This document shows positions 62,034-64,000 of a DNA stretch of 64,000 bases, in pieces. Under the pieces are notes generated by a model. It searched no databases. It saw nothing but the letters and a program-made list of their open reading frames with translations, and was not told the origin of the DNA. Numbering within the stretch: the stretch's first letter is position 1; each line of letters starts with the position of its first letter. This DNA comes from Thermoanaerobacterium thermosaccharolyticum DSM 571 (GTDB taxonomy: Bacteria; Bacillota; Thermoanaerobacteria; Thermoanaerobacterales; Thermoanaerobacteraceae). Position numbers and translations under genes: made by a program. Location of the stretch: assembly GCF_000145615.1 (NCBI RefSeq), contig NC_014410.1:1034001-1098000 (forward strand), in the 5' to 3' direction.

Positions 62034-63767
62034 TTAAAATACATTAAGTTTTAATTTTTTTCTTCTAACCCAGTGTTTTAAGACTTTTGAAAGCCAAGGC
62101 ATTACATAGTAGTCAAGGCCAAATGCTCTACCAGCACCACCCATTATTGCTATCGCAGTTATGACGTACCACCAATTGTTGAATGTTGCCATACCTGATA
62201 AGTAGAAATTAATATGGAGGAATATGGTTCCAAGTGCAGCAATAAACGTAAATAGGCCAGCAACAAGCAAAAGACCAATGCCTATTTCAGACAAAGTTAT
62301 TACTGATTGGAAGAATATAGCGTGGGGGAATATGAATTTTTCCATAAACCAACCATACCATGCCGGTACATTTTGCATTGGAGCTGCTGATGCACCAGCG
62401 GATAATTTAACTGATGACAACCATCCTTCTTGTATGTGCTGTATCCCACTGATTATCCACATTAAGCCTAAGAAAACTCTCATAAGGGATAGCCAGAACA
62501 TGTTTGTAGTAACAGCTACATGGTTTTCAATTATGCTTAATTTGCCTTTATCAGGTACATCTATAAATTGATCTCTTATATATTGAGCACACATGCCAAG
62601 ACCGCTTAAGCCGAAAAGGTAATGCATATTTACGATGTGTTTCATAAATGTAGCTGGATATCCTGACAATCCACCAATACCGGATAGTTCAGCAATAGCG
62701 AATTTCCTTCCTACAGATACCATATTTCCATGTAAATTCAGCTTTAGTTCTTTTTTTGGCAAGCCCTTAATTGAAGCGCAAATGTTATATGCAGCAGCAT
62801 CAGCCGATTGAAGTGCTGATTCCACCAGTGCTGGCATAGGTTTTCCGTCTTCTCCTACATAAGAAGCGCTATCACCAATAGCGTATATATATGGATTAGA
62901 TGATTCCATGTATTTATTTACGACAATTCTTCCTTTTTTGTCAGTAGTAAGGCCGATATTTGCAACGAAGCTGTTTCCTTGAATGCCGCCTGTCCAAATC
63001 AGCGTCTTTGTAGGAATTTCTTCTCCGGATTTTAGTGTTATACCATCGGGTGTAACGCTTGTAATCATAGAATTTGTCTTAACTTCTACACCGTTTTTAT
63101 TAAAGAAATTTACTACTTTTTGAACTAAGTGTTCTCTGCTTACTGTTGGCAGGATCTTAGGCAATGCTTCTACCAGAGTTAATTTAACTTCGTCTCTTGA
63201 AATTTTATATTCTTTGCATAGTCTATTAACCCATTCCATAAGTTCGCCCATCATTTCCACTCCGGTAAATCCACCGCCGCCAACTATGAATGTAAGCATT
63301 TTTGCTCTTTTTTCTCTATTGTTTTCGTACTGCGCTTTTTTAAACATGTCGCGAATATGTTTGTTTATAATTTCAGCATCTTTTAAAGACCAGAGAGTGA
63401 AAGCATGCTCTTTCATACCAGGAATGCCGAAATAAGCTGGTTCGCTGCCGCAAGCTATTACGAGATAGTCATAATCATATTCTGCTGTTTTAGAATAGAT
63501 TTTTTTATTTTCTATGTCAACTTTGTTTATCTCATCTTGTACAATCTTTACACGTGTAAATTCTAACGCTTCTTTTAATGAAACCTTGACGCCTTCAGGC
63601 TTTATTCTATTTCCTGCTACTTCGTGCAGCTCTGTAAGATATGTTTGACTATCATTTTTTTCTATGAGAGTTATATCGATATCATCGTTAAGTAAATATT
63701 TATCAAGCTTTTGTGCGGCAGTAGCTCCGCCGAATCCTCCGCCTAACACTATGATCTTAGCGCCCAT
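62034..63767 (-). CDS. Type II NADH dehydrogenase-like flavoprotein fused to a DoxX-like domain
   Basis: A 577-residue fusion. Residues 1-400 form an NDH-2-type oxidoreductase: FAD loop 'KIIVLGGGFGGATAAQKL', NAD loop 'FIVGGGGFTGVEMMGEL' near 166-183, and 'NPYIYAIGDSASY' near 297-309. After a linker, residues about 430-570 hold four membrane helices of DoxX type ('MRVFLGLMWIISGIQHIQEGW', 'SEIGIGLLLVAGLFTFIAALGTIFLHINF'). It probably passes electrons from NADH to a membrane acceptor. I start at the ATG at 63767, 7 bases after AGGAGG. The fusion is unusual for an anaerobe. Confidence 0.88.
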   Translation of the reverse strand: MGAKIIVLGGGFGGATAAQKLDKYLLNDDIDITLIEKNDSQTYLTELHEVAGNRIKPEGVKVSLKEALEFTRVKIVQDEINKVDIENKKIYSKTAEYDYDYLVIACGSEPAYFGIPGMKEHAFTLWSLKDAEIINKHIRDMFKKAQYENNREKRAKMLTFIVGGGGFTGVEMMGELMEWVNRLCKEYKISRDEVKLTLVEALPKILPTVSREHLVQKVVNFFNKNGVEVKTNSMITSVTPDGITLKSGEEIPTKTLIWTGGIQGNSFVANIGLTTDKKGRIVVNKYMESSNPYIYAIGDSASYVGEDGKPMPALVESALQSADAAAYNICASIKGLPKKELKLNLHGNMVSVGRKFAIAELSGIGGLSGYPATFMKHIVNMHYLFGLSGLGMCAQYIRDQFIDVPDKGKLSIIENHVAVTTNMFWLSLMRVFLGLMWIISGIQHIQEGWLSSVKLSAGASAAPMQNVPAWYGWFMEKFIFPHAIFFQSVITLSEIGIGLLLVAGLFTFIAALGTIFLHINFYLSGMATFNNWWYVITAIAIMGGAGRAFGLDYYVMPWLSKVLKHWVRRKKLKLNVF

Positions 63768-63861
63768 ATGAGAACCTCCTATGATAAAATTTATATATAC
63801 CATCTATGATTATAACATAATTGTTTAACAAATAAAAATTTTTCATAATAATTGGTATCTG

Positions 63862-63890
63862 TTGATTAAAAATAAAAAAACAAATATAAT
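63862..63890 (+). promoter_or_regulatory. Promoter of the Gx-type transporter gene
   Basis: TTGATT (63862-63867), 17-bp spacer, TATAAT (63885-63890), divergent from the NDH-2 gene. Confidence 0.65.
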
Positions 63891-63927
63891 AATTATGATG
63901 TGTTTTATTGGATTGGAGGGCGTCAAA

Positions 63928-64000
63928 CTGTCTGCTAAAAAAATTGTTTATATTTCAATGTTAGTATCACAAGCACTAGTATTAAACATTATCGAGAGTT
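63928..64000 (+). CDS. Gx transporter family protein (HepS/heptaprenyl synthase component I-like), N-terminus only
   Basis: The last 73 bases open a frame 'SAKKIVYISMLVSQALVLNIIES' that matches the start of Gx-type (ECF S-like) membrane proteins often annotated as heptaprenyl diphosphate synthase component I. GGAGGG at 63915-63920 lies 7 bases before a CTG codon at 63928. The only in-frame standard start nearby (TTG 63913) overlaps the ribosome site, so initiation at CTG is likely. The gene runs off the window. Confidence 0.6.
   Translation, partial: MSAKKIVYISMLVSQALVLNIIES

Noticed and set aside
1-64000. An unknown retron, CBASS, or phage-defence cluster beyond Wadjet and Rpn
   Set aside because: No reverse transcriptase, cyclase, TIR, helicase-nuclease or restriction gene is visible in any reading frame of the window.

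Overview
The window looks like a chromosome segment of a thermophilic, saccharolytic, spore-forming anaerobe of the Thermoanaerobacterium/Thermoanaerobacter group. This is inferred from AT-rich DNA, GGAGG-type ribosome sites with many TTG/GTG starts, an alpha/beta SASP gene, a flavodiiron protein, a T-box in front of valS, and a GH65 disaccharide phosphorylase operon. No 16S rRNA gene is present to fix the species.

Layout. 1-704: tail of an FtsX-type ABC permease. 768-9336: one operon with an MIF-like tautomerase followed by a complete type II Wadjet system (jetA-jetB-jetC-jetD). 9345-10184: a convergent Rpn-family nuclease gene that carries a strong internal start for a small RpnS-like protein. 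10434-15437: phosphohexomutase, loaP, galU and wzz, with a convergent LCP ligase gene (surface polysaccharide). 15617-28694: housekeeping and membrane genes (YkvI, DUF2225, Ca2+ ATPase, ndk, MFS, Amj lipid II flippase, YkuK, flavodiiron protein with its reductase, PAP2, pgsA). 28763-31520: larE-larB-larC for the nickel-pincer cofactor, with larC split by a -1 frameshift at A_AAA_AAG. 31555-37332: bioY with a BirA operator, divergent from a T-box-controlled valS, then an acetyltransferase gene and folC. 37445-38034: an eutH pseudogene. 38169-38243: tRNA-Pro(CGG). 38306-42801: beta-propeller proteins, DUF4364, SASP and an Fe-S protein.

42977-44537 is an IS110-family element. Both CT cores, a promoter that would form at the circle junction, and a bridge RNA with matching left guides can be read directly. 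It lies just upstream of a sugar-permease/GH65 phosphorylase/beta-phosphoglucomutase operon (44594-49340). 49406-51698: NodB-type deacetylase, tandem-OB SSB-like protein, cobO-type adenosyltransferase. 51721-55106 (minus): asd-dapA-dapB-dapH. 56573-58621: glnA behind an attenuator that fits ANTAR control, with an ANTAR regulator as the next gene. 58791-61712: a decayed cluster of amidinotransferase remnant, ATP-grasp ligase and frameshifted MFS exporter. 61719-61952: an orphan structured RNA resembling the omega-RNA end of a tnpB element, with its own promoter. 62034-63767: an NDH-2/DoxX fusion. The window ends inside a Gx-type transporter gene that appears to start with CTG.

The most notable items are the IS110 bridge RNA with readable guides, the intragenic RpnS start beside Wadjet, the glnA/ANTAR attenuator, the larC frameshift site, and the orphan omega-like RNA.
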